Shown here: positions 7,306 through 16,759 of the stretch, piece by piece
Layout: every line of letters begins with the position of its first letter
How positions within the stretch are numbered: position 1 is the stretch's first letter
Source: Promethearchaeota archaeon
GTDB lineage: Archaea; Asgardarchaeota; Lokiarchaeia; Sigyniarchaeales; SOKP01
Direction: 5' to 3'
NCBI GenBank assembly: GCA_030603385.1
Contig: JAUVXW010000042.1
Span: 1-34,681, forward strand
Length of the DNA stretch: 34,681 nt
The notes under the pieces: model-generated
The model's input: the letters and a program-made list of their open reading frames with translations, nothing else
Told to the model about the DNA's origin: nothing
The model's database searches: none
Program-made: the position numbers and the translations under genes

Positions 7306-9228
7306 TTAAGATTTAATTTTGACAGAAACCGTTATTGTTCCCTTTATTGCCCCTCCTCCCCCTCCAGGAGGCTTAAAGATAAATGGATATGGAAAAAATC
7401 CTCCTTCATCATCATCTTTTTTATGTCCACACCACTTACAGACGTCTTGGCCCTTTAGAATCAGTTTTCCACAGTAAGAACATCTCGATTGACTCCTCCG
7501 AATTTGTTCAAAAATCTTCTGTTTAAAAAGTAATTTCTGTTCATCATCTAACTCATCTAAAGGTACATTATTAATAAACCTGTTCCTAATAGCTTCAATA
7601 TAACTCCTTCCTGATATATTGGGGGTACTAAGAGCCTGTCCTTCAAGTTTATTATTTATTATTTGAATACAATCTATAATATCTTCACCTGTTTTTTCAT
7701 CAACTCGTAAGCAAAGACTCTCTAATGTGGTTTTCAGAGTAAATAAAAAGTATGGGTTGTTATGTCTTAAATAAGGTCTAAAAGCGGACATTCTAGGTTT
7801 TATCTGAATAACCGAAAAGAAGATATTTTTACCATCAGGAAGCTTAAGAATTTGTAAAAGAATGTCTTCAAGCAAAGTTGGAAACTTAGAAACACAAGAT
7901 CTTAAAAACTGAGACAACATCTTAGGTTCAGAGGAGAGATTCTTAAGAAGGTCAGTCGACTCCAATATAGTTTTGAATTCTGAGGGACTAAAGACTTGTA
8001 TATATCCTTGAGTAAGGAGATACTGAACTACAGAAGGGTATCCGCTTTCAAGTCTTAGAGCAATTTCTTCTTTATAAACTTTGCTTGCCTTGGGATCTCC
8101 AGCTTTAGTCAATTCTCTTAACAATGGAAATGAAATATTGCTCATTAGAATTCTTGTATCATAATCATGCTCAACCCATGCTTGAATGTTTGAACAATGG
8201 CCCCAAAACTCTTGTTCAGGAGTAATATTATGTCTTTGATTTGGTCCACGCGCGCCCATATGGCCCTCAATAATTCTGTTTTGGTGTATATGGGTACTGT
8301 ACAATTTAGCTGCTTCGTCTATTGAATCAACCTCATCATATAAAGGCACATCATCTTTTGGAATGTTTAGGATTAAACGGATGCATTGAATGAACATCTT
8401 GCCATTTACAAAGATATAAGTCCTTCCATTCACTAACTTGAGCGTGATATATTCATTAATCTTTTTCTCAAGGTTTGAAGGTTTTTTATAATATCTCTGA
8501 TATAAACCACCCTGCACTAATTTAAGTGTCTTTTTCTTTCGTTCTTTTGATTTTTTCTTTAATTTTCGAGCCACTAGTATAACTAAACCTGTAGCTAAAC
8601 CAATCATCCCTAACGCAATTATTAAAATGACAATAAATATTGGTTCAATCTTATCATCATAAGTTAACTTAATAAATGGAACCTCGCTATTACTTGATGC
8701 CCCTTCTTTTGAGTCTCCTTGTATAAATCCATCACCCTCTCCCCCCTTTCCATATAAACACACAGTTATCTCGTCATTGGTAAAGTTTTCTGGTTTGAGA
8801 GGAATATTAAAATCAAAACCATCGCAATAAATATGGCCCCTATATCTCCCTCCACTCGGTTTATTATTCCATGTTATAGTCATCTCATCCCAACTATCAT
8901 ACGTCAGATTTGCTCCAACATGTACCATACTTGAAGCATAATCGAAATACACTACGATAGTTGCCTCTGACCACCCCTTTGGAAGAGAAGAGACGTTAAA
9001 ATGGTAGTAGGCTCTGGCTTCTCCGGAATGATAATTTCCTACACGAAGACGAGTATCATTGCCGTAATTAGTATCTGGAGAATACTCATATACACTCGCA
9101 TCTTTATCAACTCTAATATTTTTAGTATAACCAAAAGCTATTTGAGAAAATGAACTGATCAACAAAAAAAAAATTATAAACACAAGTATAATTATAAAGG
9201 CAACCCTTCTTGTAGTTCGATAATTCAT
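7306..9228 (-). CDS. Membrane receptor-like protein: DNRLRE-type ectodomain, TM helix, EFWGHCSN domain, zinc ribbon
   Basis: The 640-residue protein has, in order: a hydrophobic signal or anchor (9-32); an extracellular beta domain (37-190) resembling DNRLRE domains, with DKDASVYEYSPDTNYGND and a WDEMTITWNNKP motif; a second TM helix (196-220) followed by a strongly basic stretch (RKLKKKSKERKKK), which puts the rest in the cytoplasm; the unrecognised domain (about 258-425) with EFWGHCSN (340-347) and EEIALRLESGYPSVV (387-401); a helical stretch; a CSYCGK...CKWCGH zinc ribbon (583-600); and a Gly-rich tail. The cytoplasmic domain is the one fused to GTPases at 4517-5773 and 21223-22476. DNRLRE-type domains occur on cell-surface proteins. 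A role in sensing or adhesion coupled to the GTPase-linked domain is inference. The roadblock gene is just upstream on the same strand. Confidence 0.85.
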   Translation of the reverse strand: MNYRTTRRVAFIIILVFIIFFLLISSFSQIAFGYTKNIRVDKDASVYEYSPDTNYGNDTRLRVGNYHSGEARAYYHFNVSSLPKGWSEATIVVYFDYASSMVHVGANLTYDSWDEMTITWNNKPSGGRYRGHIYCDGFDFNIPLKPENFTNDEITVCLYGKGGEGDGFIQGDSKEGASSNSEVPFIKLTYDDKIEPIFIVILIIALGMIGLATGLVILVARKLKKKSKERKKKTLKLVQGGLYQRYYKKPSNLEKKINEYITLKLVNGRTYIFVNGKMFIQCIRLILNIPKDDVPLYDEVDSIDEAAKLYSTHIHQNRIIEGHMGARGPNQRHNITPEQEFWGHCSNIQAWVEHDYDTRILMSNISFPLLRELTKAGDPKASKVYKEEIALRLESGYPSVVQYLLTQGYIQVFSPSEFKTILESTDLLKNLSSEPKMLSQFLRSCVSKFPTLLEDILLQILKLPDGKNIFFSVIQIKPRMSAFRPYLRHNNPYFLFTLKTTLESLCLRVDEKTGEDIIDCIQIINNKLEGQALSTPNISGRSYIEAIRNRFINNVPLDELDDEQKLLFKQKIFEQIRRSQSRCSYCGKLILKGQDVCKWCGHKKDDDEGGFFPYPFIFKPPGGGGGAIKGTITVSVKIKS

Positions 9229-9328
9229 TTTTAAGACAATAACAGTATGATTGGATTTTTCACTTTCACAAATTACAAATATTCACTTACTGATTTAAAT
9301 ATTGATGATCATGCCCCGGGTATAAATA

Positions 9329-9709
9329 CTATCTTTTTATTATTTCTGCTATTTCACGTGCAGCACGCTCACATTCAAGAAAAATAAGACCCAATTTTGC
9401 CTTATCTGTAGTAGAAACCGCTAACACGGCATAGTCAGCTTCAAAAACCAATAAATACCCCTCAATCCCTTTGATATACAACTGCTTGAATTCGCCAATT
9501 TTCATTTCAATGACAGCTCTTTCAGATAAGGAAAGCAACGTAGCAACCATAGCAGAAATTATCGTTTCATTAAATCCTCGGGGGATTAATGAGAGAATTG
9601 GGAGTCCTTCAATTGATGAAATTGTTGCAATTGTAATACTAGGATTATTTGATAATAACCTTTTTAAAATTCTTTCTAACTCCTCTAGGAAATTATTTTC
9701 TTCAGGCAT
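9329..9709 (-). CDS. Roadblock/LC7 domain protein
   Basis: The 126-residue protein is a single roadblock/LC7 fold: helix, then ITIATISSIEGLPILS, a helix with SAMVATLLSLSERAV, the strand pair GEFKQLYIKGIEGYLLVFEA..., and a final helix. Roadblock proteins dimerise and regulate small GTPases (MglB for MglA, Ragulator for Rags) or dynein. The length fits a stand-alone MglB/LC7 type. It lies 100 bases upstream of the membrane protein gene, on the same strand, and close to two GTPase genes. A regulatory link with them is plausible but not shown by the sequence. Confidence 0.88.
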   Translation of the reverse strand: MPEENNFLEELERILKRLLSNNPSITIATISSIEGLPILSLIPRGFNETIISAMVATLLSLSERAVIEMKIGEFKQLYIKGIEGYLLVFEADYAVLAVSTTDKAKLGLIFLECERAAREIAEIIKR

Positions 9710-9937
9710 TTTATATTATAGTTATTTTTTTTGAAACTCATAAAATATATTTTAAAAAAATCCTAAGTCATATGGGTTACATTTTTAATGAATTCTTTTA
9801 GCTATACTATTTAATTTAGCAATTTGCTTACGATCTATAGGTAAATCCTTATTTGGATTATTTTTTCTCAGCAGTTTGATTAAATCTTGACAAAGATCTA
9901 AGAGAAAAACTATATCATAATTGAAAAAAAAGGGATT

Positions 9938-10366
9938 TTAATTCAATTTTAGCTTTTTACCCATTTCATACCAATTTATTATGGAAAGCTGTTCTATCTT
10001 TTCAAAATGATCTTTATTTCGCGTATAGAAAATTTCATTATTTGCAAGACATATACTAGCAATTAATTCATCCATAGTCCCAATGGGACTTCCTCTCTTC
10101 TTTAAATCTGCTGAAATCTTTGCATACTCTTGAATTGCTTTTTCATTAAAATCTAAAATATTATTAAGTGATTCAATAAGATTTCTAACTTTTAGTAAAC
10201 CTTTTGCGACATTTCTCATAGCGTAACACCCTTTATATAATTCTGCAACATTAAATACCGTTGTTTTTAAGCTTTCTTGTTGTTTTTTCAAATCCTGAAA
10301 AACTTCATACGCATTATCTCTACCCCTTAAAAAAGCAATAATTAAGTCTGAATCAAGTACTACCAT
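9938..10366 (-). CDS. vapC: VapC-type PIN-domain toxin
   Basis: This 142-residue PIN-domain ribonuclease has the usual acidic residues: D5 in VVLDSDLI, E42 in VAELYKG, D99-E100 in GTMDELIA, and N117/D119 in YTRNKDHF. VapC toxins cut tRNA or rRNA when released from their antitoxin. The start lies 3 bases after the stop of the antitoxin gene, so the two form an operon. Length and motifs fit an intact toxin. Confidence 0.9.
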   Translation of the reverse strand: MVVLDSDLIIAFLRGRDNAYEVFQDLKKQQESLKTTVFNVAELYKGCYAMRNVAKGLLKVRNLIESLNNILDFNEKAIQEYAKISADLKKRGSPIGTMDELIASICLANNEIFYTRNKDHFEKIEQLSIINWYEMGKKLKLN

Positions 10367-10369
10367 TAT

Positions 10370-10603
10370 CTATTCTCCCTTGAATCGTGCTGGCTTTTTA
10401 CGATCTTCGTAAATATCCTCCAAAATGCGATCCCACTCATCATCCTCTTTTAAACTACCCGCAAGCTTTTCTAGATTTTTCTTTCTCACATGTTTTTCTT
10501 GTAATAACCGGTTGATGAGTTCAGGAAAGGATTCTCCTTTACGTTTTTGTTTTTTTAACGCATTGTATACATCTTCAGGTAATGAAATAGTTTTTTGTGT
10601 CAT
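10370..10603 (-). CDS. vapB: VapB-type antitoxin
   Basis: The 77-residue protein opens with a strand-helix-helix pattern (KTISLPEDVYNALKKQK, then ESFPELINRLLQEK), typical of the archaeal VapB antitoxin family with ribbon-helix-helix DNA binding. The acidic and basic tail (DDEWDRILEDIYEDRKK) would wrap the toxin. It is first in the operon and probably represses its own promoter, as is usual for the family. Confidence 0.85.
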   Translation of the reverse strand: MTQKTISLPEDVYNALKKQKRKGESFPELINRLLQEKHVRKKNLEKLAGSLKEDDEWDRILEDIYEDRKKPARFKGE

Positions 10604-10838
10604 TATAGAAATATAGATGTAAATTATATTTATAATTTTATAAAATCTTAAATTTTTGGTTCAAACCATCTCCCCTTAGAAGAGGCTTCCTTGGTACTCT
10701 TAAAAAACGTTTTAAGTGATAACATAAATTATTTCTAACGCATTAAATAATTACATCCAGTGGATAAGCTGATAGTTTAGAAATAAAAACAATACTGATA
10801 ATTAAGTATTGGACTCCTAATTTTTTTTTAAGATACAT

Positions 10839-11690
10839 ATGCAAAATTATATTATTAGGATGAAAAACAAAAATGTAGAAAATATGAGTCAATCTTCAAA
10901 AATATTTAATTTATCCGTCTTGAAATCAATACTTCTTGTGTTTGGAGCTTATATGTTTAGCTATTGTTTGGGTCTCATATTTCACGAAATCGGACATGCT
11001 CTCGCTTACACGATAGTAGGTGTTACTGATATAGAAATACATGTTCATCCGTTTGCATTATCTCATTGTTCCTCTGGCTTACGTCCCACAGAAGTACTGC
11101 CGTTTACGGGGAGTATGGGACCACTTTTTAATGTAGTCTGTGCAACTATTGTCTCTCTCTCATTATGGCGTATACGGAATCCTAAACTCTTACCTCTATT
11201 AATGTGGGCTGGAACAGCATACATTGCTGAAGGTGTGGCAATGTTTATGGATATTGCGGGATTACCCATTTTAACAGATTGGGGAAAAGTAATTATTATC
11301 GGTGGTGTATCACCCGTTATTATCGGAATTATGGGTATTGTCTTTATAACTATAGGGAGTATATTTATGCTCCTTCTATTACCTTTGGAAAACATTTCTC
11401 ATCGTGATTTATTCTGGAGAAGATACCTAATAACAACATCTATCTCGGTTTATTTCCTATTATCAGTCATTTATACCTCTATATTTGCTTTAAATGTGTT
11501 GGATAATAGATTAATTGCCTTTTTTTCCTCAATTGTATTCAGTCTTTTGCTTACAGCAATATATAAGCCCATCTTTCCATTTTTAGATCGATTATCCCAT
11601 ACGGAAAGGTCTCCGATAAGCTGGTCTGTAGTTACAATCGCTTGCGGATCAGCTCTAGGTATTATAATCATTGTTTTAGTCTTTTTTTAA
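10839..11690 (+). CDS. M50-like (site-2-protease-type) integral membrane metalloprotease
   Basis: The 283-residue protein is strongly hydrophobic with about six to seven TM segments. The zinc motif HEIGH (H49, E50, H53) lies in the first TM region, followed by Ala, as in M50 site-2 proteases. GSMGPLFN (91-98) resembles the small-residue/N loop found after it. I do not see the standard NPDG/LDG motif; MFMDIAGLP (136-143) may supply the third zinc ligand, D138. M50 enzymes cut membrane-embedded anti-sigma factors or transcription factors; the substrate here is unknown. Later in-frame ATGs at 10860 and 10884 are possible starts, since the first 20 residues are polar and not conserved-looking. 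Confidence 0.75.
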   Translation: MQNYIIRMKNKNVENMSQSSKIFNLSVLKSILLVFGAYMFSYCLGLIFHEIGHALAYTIVGVTDIEIHVHPFALSHCSSGLRPTEVLPFTGSMGPLFNVVCATIVSLSLWRIRNPKLLPLLMWAGTAYIAEGVAMFMDIAGLPILTDWGKVIIIGGVSPVIIGIMGIVFITIGSIFMLLLLPLENISHRDLFWRRYLITTSISVYFLLSVIYTSIFALNVLDNRLIAFFSSIVFSLLLTAIYKPIFPFLDRLSHTERSPISWSVVTIACGSALGIIIIVLVFF

Positions 11691-11854
11691 TAAAATTGAG
11701 GTCGGATTGTAGTTAATGGGCAACTATTGATGCCCCTTCAAACTATAACTAAATGCTTAATTCTTAAATTAAAGAAATAAAGAGCTTTATCCACTAATCA
11801 CTCCTCCAAATTTAAAGGACCATAAAAAAAGAATTATCTAACCTATTCAAAAAT

Positions 11855-11865
11855 AAAAAAAAAAA
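11855..11865 (-). terminator. Poly-T terminator of the 974-residue protein gene
   Basis: A run of eleven A on the plus strand reads as poly-T on the minus strand, about 28 bases after the stop of the gene at 11894-14818. Confidence 0.45.
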
Positions 11866-11893
11866 GAATTTAATATTGTTAAATAAAGTTTCT

Positions 11894-14818
11894 TTATACT
11901 TTACACCCTATAAAGAAAACTTTACGACCACTAGCAATTGCTAATCCCTTTTTAGTAATTATAACCGTGATTCTACCGAAATCATTCTTTCCTTTGTAAA
12001 TCTCATGCTTTTTAGAAACGTGGTGAATAAGAATATCCCATGATACACGTATTTCATCAATTCTAATTTCAATTGTAGATGCATTAATATAGATCGCTGC
12101 ATCACCCCAGACCCAACCTCCATCATGCCAAATTTTACCAAACCCAACAAGCATTTTATGGCTCATTAACCACTCATAGGTAGGTTGACTAACATCTTGT
12201 ACACTAAATTCTCCCGAATATACGTCTAAATGACGATATCCCGGCAGCATTATTCCAGTGAAGTCTGGATTTGCAATTTGATGTCTGAACCTCCATTCAC
12301 CTGTATAATAACTATCAGCTAGAAATCCAAGAGATGGAACATCAATCTCATTGTAATAATCATCGAAATCATATGGTACCAAGCCAGTAGATACGTATGG
12401 GCAATTGTCCCAGTCTCTTATGGCGGAAGAATCTAAACTTAACCTTGTAGGCCAGTATCTATCAAACCTAGACATTAAGTAAACCATTATGGCGGGATCT
12501 CCGAAACCTTCTCCCATGTTACTAACTGACAATAATCCATATGCTCCCCATTCGAAAATAGTAAGCCCTGGGTAAGCACCCGGAAGAAATTGTCCTGTCA
12601 TAAACGCTGGCCATGGGTACCATGGCTCCCACGGTGGAAATACAGCAAGTGCGCCAGGATTTTCAACAGCATATTGATATAAGAATACTGCTCCTGCGCT
12701 GCCCACTTCTCTAGACCAATTTTCAGCTGTTAATCCGCTTATCATGCTAGGTAAATCATACTCATTATCCACTAATTCTGGGTATTTTGCCACAGTTCCA
12801 CCATCGCGTGGGATTATTCCTTTTAGATCTTCTTCCCAGTACATTGACGCGTAGTTTGCCATTGCACTTCCACCGAAGCTATCACCAGCAAGGTAGATTC
12901 TCTTTTCTCCTGACACTGCTTTTGCTAGATCCACAGCTTCCTTTATATCGCTTAACCACTGGTTCCATCCCCAATCTACCATGAACGAGAGATCACTATG
13001 GGTTAGATGCTGATCTACAAAGTGAGTTCTGTAATCTATAGAGTAAACTTCCCAACCCCTATTTGCAAGATAGATAGCATGACTATGGTTTTCGTGTTTT
13101 GTATGTGTGTCTGTAAGTGGATTTGAAATCATTTGCTCACCACTACTCCATGTCCCGGGTAGCATGAAATAAACTCCATGTGGTTCAATGCCCTCTTTCA
13201 CTAATCTGTGTACACCTATTTTATCATAAGGTCCATAAGGTGCTCTTTTCATTTCCCAAACATCTTCTCTCAAATCAGGATAAGCCTTAATTCCCCTTCC
13301 ATCTGCAGTTTTAACCCATTTCAATAGAGCCGCAGGAGTTTCGTCAAGATCGTTGATAATATCAATAAACATTTCGGTTGTTGGTACCAGGGCGTCTTTT
13401 GCTACTGTATCTGGTGTATCATACTTAGTGAACTGAGGAGAATTATGAGAGATAAAGTTGATAGTTGGTATTCCGAGTGCATGGAATTTTCCTCCCTCAC
13501 CTGGGACAGCGAAAGCACCCGGTAAACAAAATGTACGTTCCATATCGTTTTCTACAATCGCTTCAGAAGTGTAAGAAAGCAGGTATTCATTCGCTGACAT
13601 AAAGGGTCCTGAAAGAAACAAGCCTCTTGGAGAAACTAGCCCAGTTTCAACAAATTCTCCATCGATTACCTTGATTTGTTTACTAATCATCTCAATATTT
13701 ATAGCACACGCAACTTTGGGCAATAAATCGTATACTTTGCAATCATACTCATTCCAAGCTGCCTTTTTACCGAAGTGACTTCCGAAACTAACGAATAACA
13801 ATGTTTTTTCTCTAAAATATTTAGGAATTCGAGCAAAATATTTAGCCAAAGCTATAATTACTGATGACCCTGAAGCTTCATTAGTTGCCCATCCATCATG
13901 ATGAGATAAAACAACGATTATATCATCTGTCTTCCCTTGTAGTGACCCATAAACGTTGTAAGTTACTCCAGATCCCTCTTCTCCAGTTAAAACTATGGTT
14001 GCTTCCACCGAATCAGAACTTAACAAAAATCTCAAATAATCACCGTCATTAGGACTCACAGTTAATCCAGGGAGTGACCCATCAGCATACCAATGAAGAT
14101 ACTGATTAACATCGTCAGCCATGCAAGTAAGAATACCCACATAACCTATAGCTCCATAAGTATTGGCTAGATTATATGAACTTTCCAAGTTAGCTAAAGG
14201 CCAATTTTCCGTAGCCATTTCACCACTACCCATAGTATTATCTGGATCATACTCAAACAAAACAAAATTATCAAGAAAACCTGTATAGGGCCATGGTGCA
14301 GCAATTATGTCTACAAGAACTATTTTACCTTCAACCCCACCATTTCCGCTCACAGCATCGAATTCTGTTTGTGATCCCGTCCCTACATAAACCATCTCAG
14401 CTGTAATTCCTTCTGGAGGTGTAAAGGCGGCATACCGTAAGAAATAACATGGTATATCCTCATCATCTCCATCTGTATTAATCGTTAGACCCCATTCATC
14501 TGGAAAACAAATAGATGCAGGTACTGGCTCCAGAAATGTATCTTCTAATCCAACTTCCTCGAATTTTTGTAAGACATATTCAGCTCCTTCCCAATCTGCA
14601 GCTGTTCCTGGCATTCGATAACCATACCGACCGTGATCACCTATTTCCCATATATCTTCTACCCAACCAAATATTTCATCCTCAGAAGGTACTTTGGGCT
14701 TGTAATGTCGATGTCTACCATGTCCATAAGAACAAGAAACTCCTGTAGTTGCAAACGCAAAAATCCCAATAATCAATATAAATGCTATAGAATAAAATTT
14801 CAATTTTTTAATTTGCAT
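11894..14818 (-). CDS. Secreted fusion of a degenerate M28-like peptidase domain and an alpha/beta hydrolase
   Basis: This 974-residue protein has a signal peptide (1-29; GVSC could be a weak lipobox, with Cys 29). Residues 45-495 look like an M28 aminopeptidase with inserted PA domain (GGVEGKIVLVDI about 160-171). The metal site is altered: H306 and D308 remain in SHHDGW, but the DNASG motif is NEASG (313-317), the catalytic Glu-Glu pair is Ser-His (347-348), and the later Asp is Glu (E376). Residues 545-900 are an alpha/beta hydrolase with nucleophile elbow GDSFGGS (S647) and an earlier oxyanion-type PGTW. So the hydrolase part may be active and the M28 part probably binds rather than cuts. 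A minus-strand GAGG site lies before the start. Substrate unknown. It appears to be a single-gene unit. Confidence 0.8.
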   Translation of the reverse strand: MQIKKLKFYSIAFILIIGIFAFATTGVSCSYGHGRHRHYKPKVPSEDEIFGWVEDIWEIGDHGRYGYRMPGTAADWEGAEYVLQKFEEVGLEDTFLEPVPASICFPDEWGLTINTDGDDEDIPCYFLRYAAFTPPEGITAEMVYVGTGSQTEFDAVSGNGGVEGKIVLVDIIAAPWPYTGFLDNFVLFEYDPDNTMGSGEMATENWPLANLESSYNLANTYGAIGYVGILTCMADDVNQYLHWYADGSLPGLTVSPNDGDYLRFLLSSDSVEATIVLTGEEGSGVTYNVYGSLQGKTDDIIVVLSHHDGWATNEASGSSVIIALAKYFARIPKYFREKTLLFVSFGSHFGKKAAWNEYDCKVYDLLPKVACAINIEMISKQIKVIDGEFVETGLVSPRGLFLSGPFMSANEYLLSYTSEAIVENDMERTFCLPGAFAVPGEGGKFHALGIPTINFISHNSPQFTKYDTPDTVAKDALVPTTEMFIDIINDLDETPAALLKWVKTADGRGIKAYPDLREDVWEMKRAPYGPYDKIGVHRLVKEGIEPHGVYFMLPGTWSSGEQMISNPLTDTHTKHENHSHAIYLANRGWEVYSIDYRTHFVDQHLTHSDLSFMVDWGWNQWLSDIKEAVDLAKAVSGEKRIYLAGDSFGGSAMANYASMYWEEDLKGIIPRDGGTVAKYPELVDNEYDLPSMISGLTAENWSREVGSAGAVFLYQYAVENPGALAVFPPWEPWYPWPAFMTGQFLPGAYPGLTIFEWGAYGLLSVSNMGEGFGDPAIMVYLMSRFDRYWPTRLSLDSSAIRDWDNCPYVSTGLVPYDFDDYYNEIDVPSLGFLADSYYTGEWRFRHQIANPDFTGIMLPGYRHLDVYSGEFSVQDVSQPTYEWLMSHKMLVGFGKIWHDGGWVWGDAAIYINASTIEIRIDEIRVSWDILIHHVSKKHEIYKGKNDFGRITVIITKKGLAIASGRKVFFIGCKV

Positions 14819-15179
14819 TTAATTTTTCCTCATTTTTTTTTAAACAGTATTAAAGCGTTAAAAATACCTTAATACTATGTTTCAACTCTTTGATTTTTTT
14901 GTTTAAATATAGATTTCAAAGCAAGTTATAATTTGATCCCTCTCTATATAAATATTTACATCTTTGTAAATTGATATCATTGACTAAAATTTAAGGTACG
15001 ATAATAACTCAAGAGAAAACTTTCTTGAACATTTCCAGCTTAGAATTATCTCTTGACCTATAATTGAGCAAAAAAATATTATAAAAATAATTTTTAAAAG
15101 TGAAATCTAACCTACCTGAATACTACACGACTTATTGAGGGAAAGCAATTTTTAAGAAGAAATCGTAAGATGATTTTCT
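14819..15179. other. Intergenic region upstream of the secreted fusion gene
   Basis: A 361-base AT-rich spacer contains the Shine-Dalgarno site and presumably the promoter of the gene at 11894-14818, and the 3' flank of the hexulose-phosphate synthase gene. I see no ORF, repeat or RNA signature. Confidence 0.45.
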
Positions 15180-15875
15180 TCACCCAGGATACTTATCAAT
15201 GGCTTTTCGTATCTTCTCTGCAGCGCTATGTGGATTTTTCGCACGTGTAATTCCTCCACCTACTATAATAATATCCAATGGATAAGTTAATAGCTTCGGA
15301 ATGTCGGTTACACGAATGCCACCAGCTACCGCTAATTTTGGATGTTCTCTTAACCGCACTACAGATTCTAATTCTAAAAAAGGGGTTCGTCGTGATGCTT
15401 GGCGATCTAAGCCACTATGTACGAGAGTATAATGTAATTTTGTTTCTTCATAATTAAGGTCTATAAGGGCTGCTAATCTGATAACTTGTGATCGGCACGT
15501 GATAAGATCTGCCATAATCTCAACGTTAAAATCATGCGCAGCACGTAAAGCCTCTATGATTGTAATATCGTAAGCATCGGCTAGAACTGTAACAATATCT
15601 GCTTTCGCTTTAGCTGCCATCTTTACCTCAAGGTATCCCGCATCTGCCGTTTTTAAATCTGCACAAACCAACTTGTCTGGGTGTGCATCTTTTAACGCTT
15701 GAATAGCTCGTACACCTTCGGATTTTATTAACGGCGTTCCGGCTTCCAAAATGTCAACAAAAGGAGCCACTTCCCTCGATATCGCCAGTGCATCATCCAA
15801 GGTCTCAAAGTCCAATGCCACTTGTAACCGAGGCTTTTGTTTCTCTTTTTTATGTGTCTGTTCCAAATCTATCAT
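15180..15875 (-). CDS. hxlA: 3-hexulose-6-phosphate synthase
   Basis: The 231-residue TIM-barrel protein belongs to the orotidine-phosphate-decarboxylase/HPS suprafamily. Motifs: LQVALDFETLDDAL at the first strand, ILEAGTPLIKSEG, the metal and catalytic motif CADLKTADAGYLE (DxKxxD), VHSGLDRQA, VAGGIRVTDIP and the phosphate-binding VGGGITRAKNP. This is the HPS pattern rather than OMP decarboxylase (GxG-I-T-R-A-x-NP). It condenses formaldehyde with ribulose 5-phosphate; in archaea lacking transketolase it runs in reverse to make ribulose 5-phosphate. No hexulose-phosphate isomerase is adjacent. The higher GC of this gene compared with its neighbours is noticeable and fits a highly expressed or transferred gene. 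Confidence 0.92.
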   Translation of the reverse strand: MIDLEQTHKKEKQKPRLQVALDFETLDDALAISREVAPFVDILEAGTPLIKSEGVRAIQALKDAHPDKLVCADLKTADAGYLEVKMAAKAKADIVTVLADAYDITIIEALRAAHDFNVEIMADLITCRSQVIRLAALIDLNYEETKLHYTLVHSGLDRQASRRTPFLELESVVRLREHPKLAVAGGIRVTDIPKLLTYPLDIIIVGGGITRAKNPHSAAEKIRKAIDKYPG

Positions 15876-16086
15876 AATTCATTTCTATTATGTGAAAGTC
15901 TTAGGATAAATGAGAAAGTCTTACTATAAATAGATGCTACATTATTGTTATTTTTTTAGACAAAATGTTCCTCTTTTTTTACTATCTTTTATTAAATAAA
16001 ATCTTCACATATACGAGAAAAACAGAAAATGGTATTCCAAAAGAAAGCTTTCTTAAGCATAAAGCCGTGCGAATTTTTTAATTATC

Positions 16087-16094
16087 TTTAAATA
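16087..16094 (+). promoter_or_regulatory. TATA box of the RelB/ParD-RelE/ParE-type TA operon
   Basis: TTTAAATA is centred about 28 bases before the ATG at 16118. This spacing fits an archaeal promoter making a leaderless transcript, and no Shine-Dalgarno site is seen. Confidence 0.55.
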
Positions 16095-16117
16095 TTTCAT
16101 TTTACATTATAATAATA

Positions 16118-16306
16118 ATGAGTACTGAAAAAATTAAAGACCAAATCATTTCATTTATAAAATCACTTCCAGAGGATGTAACATTAGAAGATATCATGTA
16201 TCATTTATACGTTAGGGAAAAAATTTTTCGTGGTTTAAAGGATGCCGATGAAGGTAAAAAAGTATCAAATGAAAATGCTAAAGAAATTATCGAAAAATGG
16301 TTCTAA
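16118..16306 (+). CDS. Antitoxin of a RelE/ParE-type pair
   Basis: The 62-residue protein (MSTEKIKDQIISFIKSLPEDV..., ending in NENAKEIIEKWF) has a helical N-terminus and a short C-terminal helix with the phrase EGKKVSNENAKEII, seen in many small antitoxins of RelE/ParE toxins. Its last 10 bases overlap the toxin gene. The first half may be a DNA-binding or dimerising segment. It would bind and silence the toxin. Confidence 0.8.
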   Translation: MSTEKIKDQIISFIKSLPEDVTLEDIMYHLYVREKIFRGLKDADEGKKVSNENAKEIIEKWF

Positions 16307-16581
16307 TAGAATGGACTGATCGCTCTTTAGAAGACCTAAACGAGATACATGATTATATAGCTCGTGATTCAAAAAATTATGCAAATCTTTTTGTTAAGAA
16401 AATTTACGAGACTGTCCAAAAATTAAAGGATTTTCCAAATATTGGTAGAGTAGTCCCCGAAGTTAGTAATTCCTCCGTAAGAGAAGTTATTTTTCAAAAT
16501 TATCGGATTATATATAGAAAGATGAATAAGTACGTTGAGATTATTACAATAATTCACGGGAGTCGTTTATTAAGAATATGA
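16297..16581 (+). CDS. RelE/ParE-family toxin
   Basis: The 94-residue protein matches the RelE/ParE fold: IEWTDRSLEDLNEIHDYIARDS at the start, then a helix ending in LKDFPNIGRVVPE, then REVIFQNYRIIYRK and IITIIHGSRLL. The phrases FPxxGRxVPE and YRIIYR are family hallmarks. RelE types cut mRNA on the ribosome, ParE types poison gyrase; the sequence does not settle which. The overlap with the antitoxin implies translational coupling. Confidence 0.88.
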   Translation: MVLIEWTDRSLEDLNEIHDYIARDSKNYANLFVKKIYETVQKLKDFPNIGRVVPEVSNSSVREVIFQNYRIIYRKMNKYVEIITIIHGSRLLRI

Positions 16582-16759
16582 TTCTACCACAGTATTTAGC
16601 GTCCTTATTCATTAATTCTCATTCAAAAAAACATTAACTAGGTAAATCTGTTGCAGAGGTTTGTGACACTCATAAAAACTATATTATTAAACATTATTTA
16701 GGAGATAAATTTTATTTAACTAAAGAAAATAAAGGTGCAAGATTATATCTTATATTTAT

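Noticed and set aside
9785..9937. Open minus-strand stretch of about 50 codons just after vapC, reading LLDLCQDLIKLLRKNNPNKD in part
   Set aside because: It has no normal start codon and no recognised domain; it may be the end of a decayed gene but cannot be supported as one.
10657..10680. GGTTCAAACC phrase resembling a tRNA T-loop
   Set aside because: No matching D-arm, anticodon stem or acceptor stem can be built around it.
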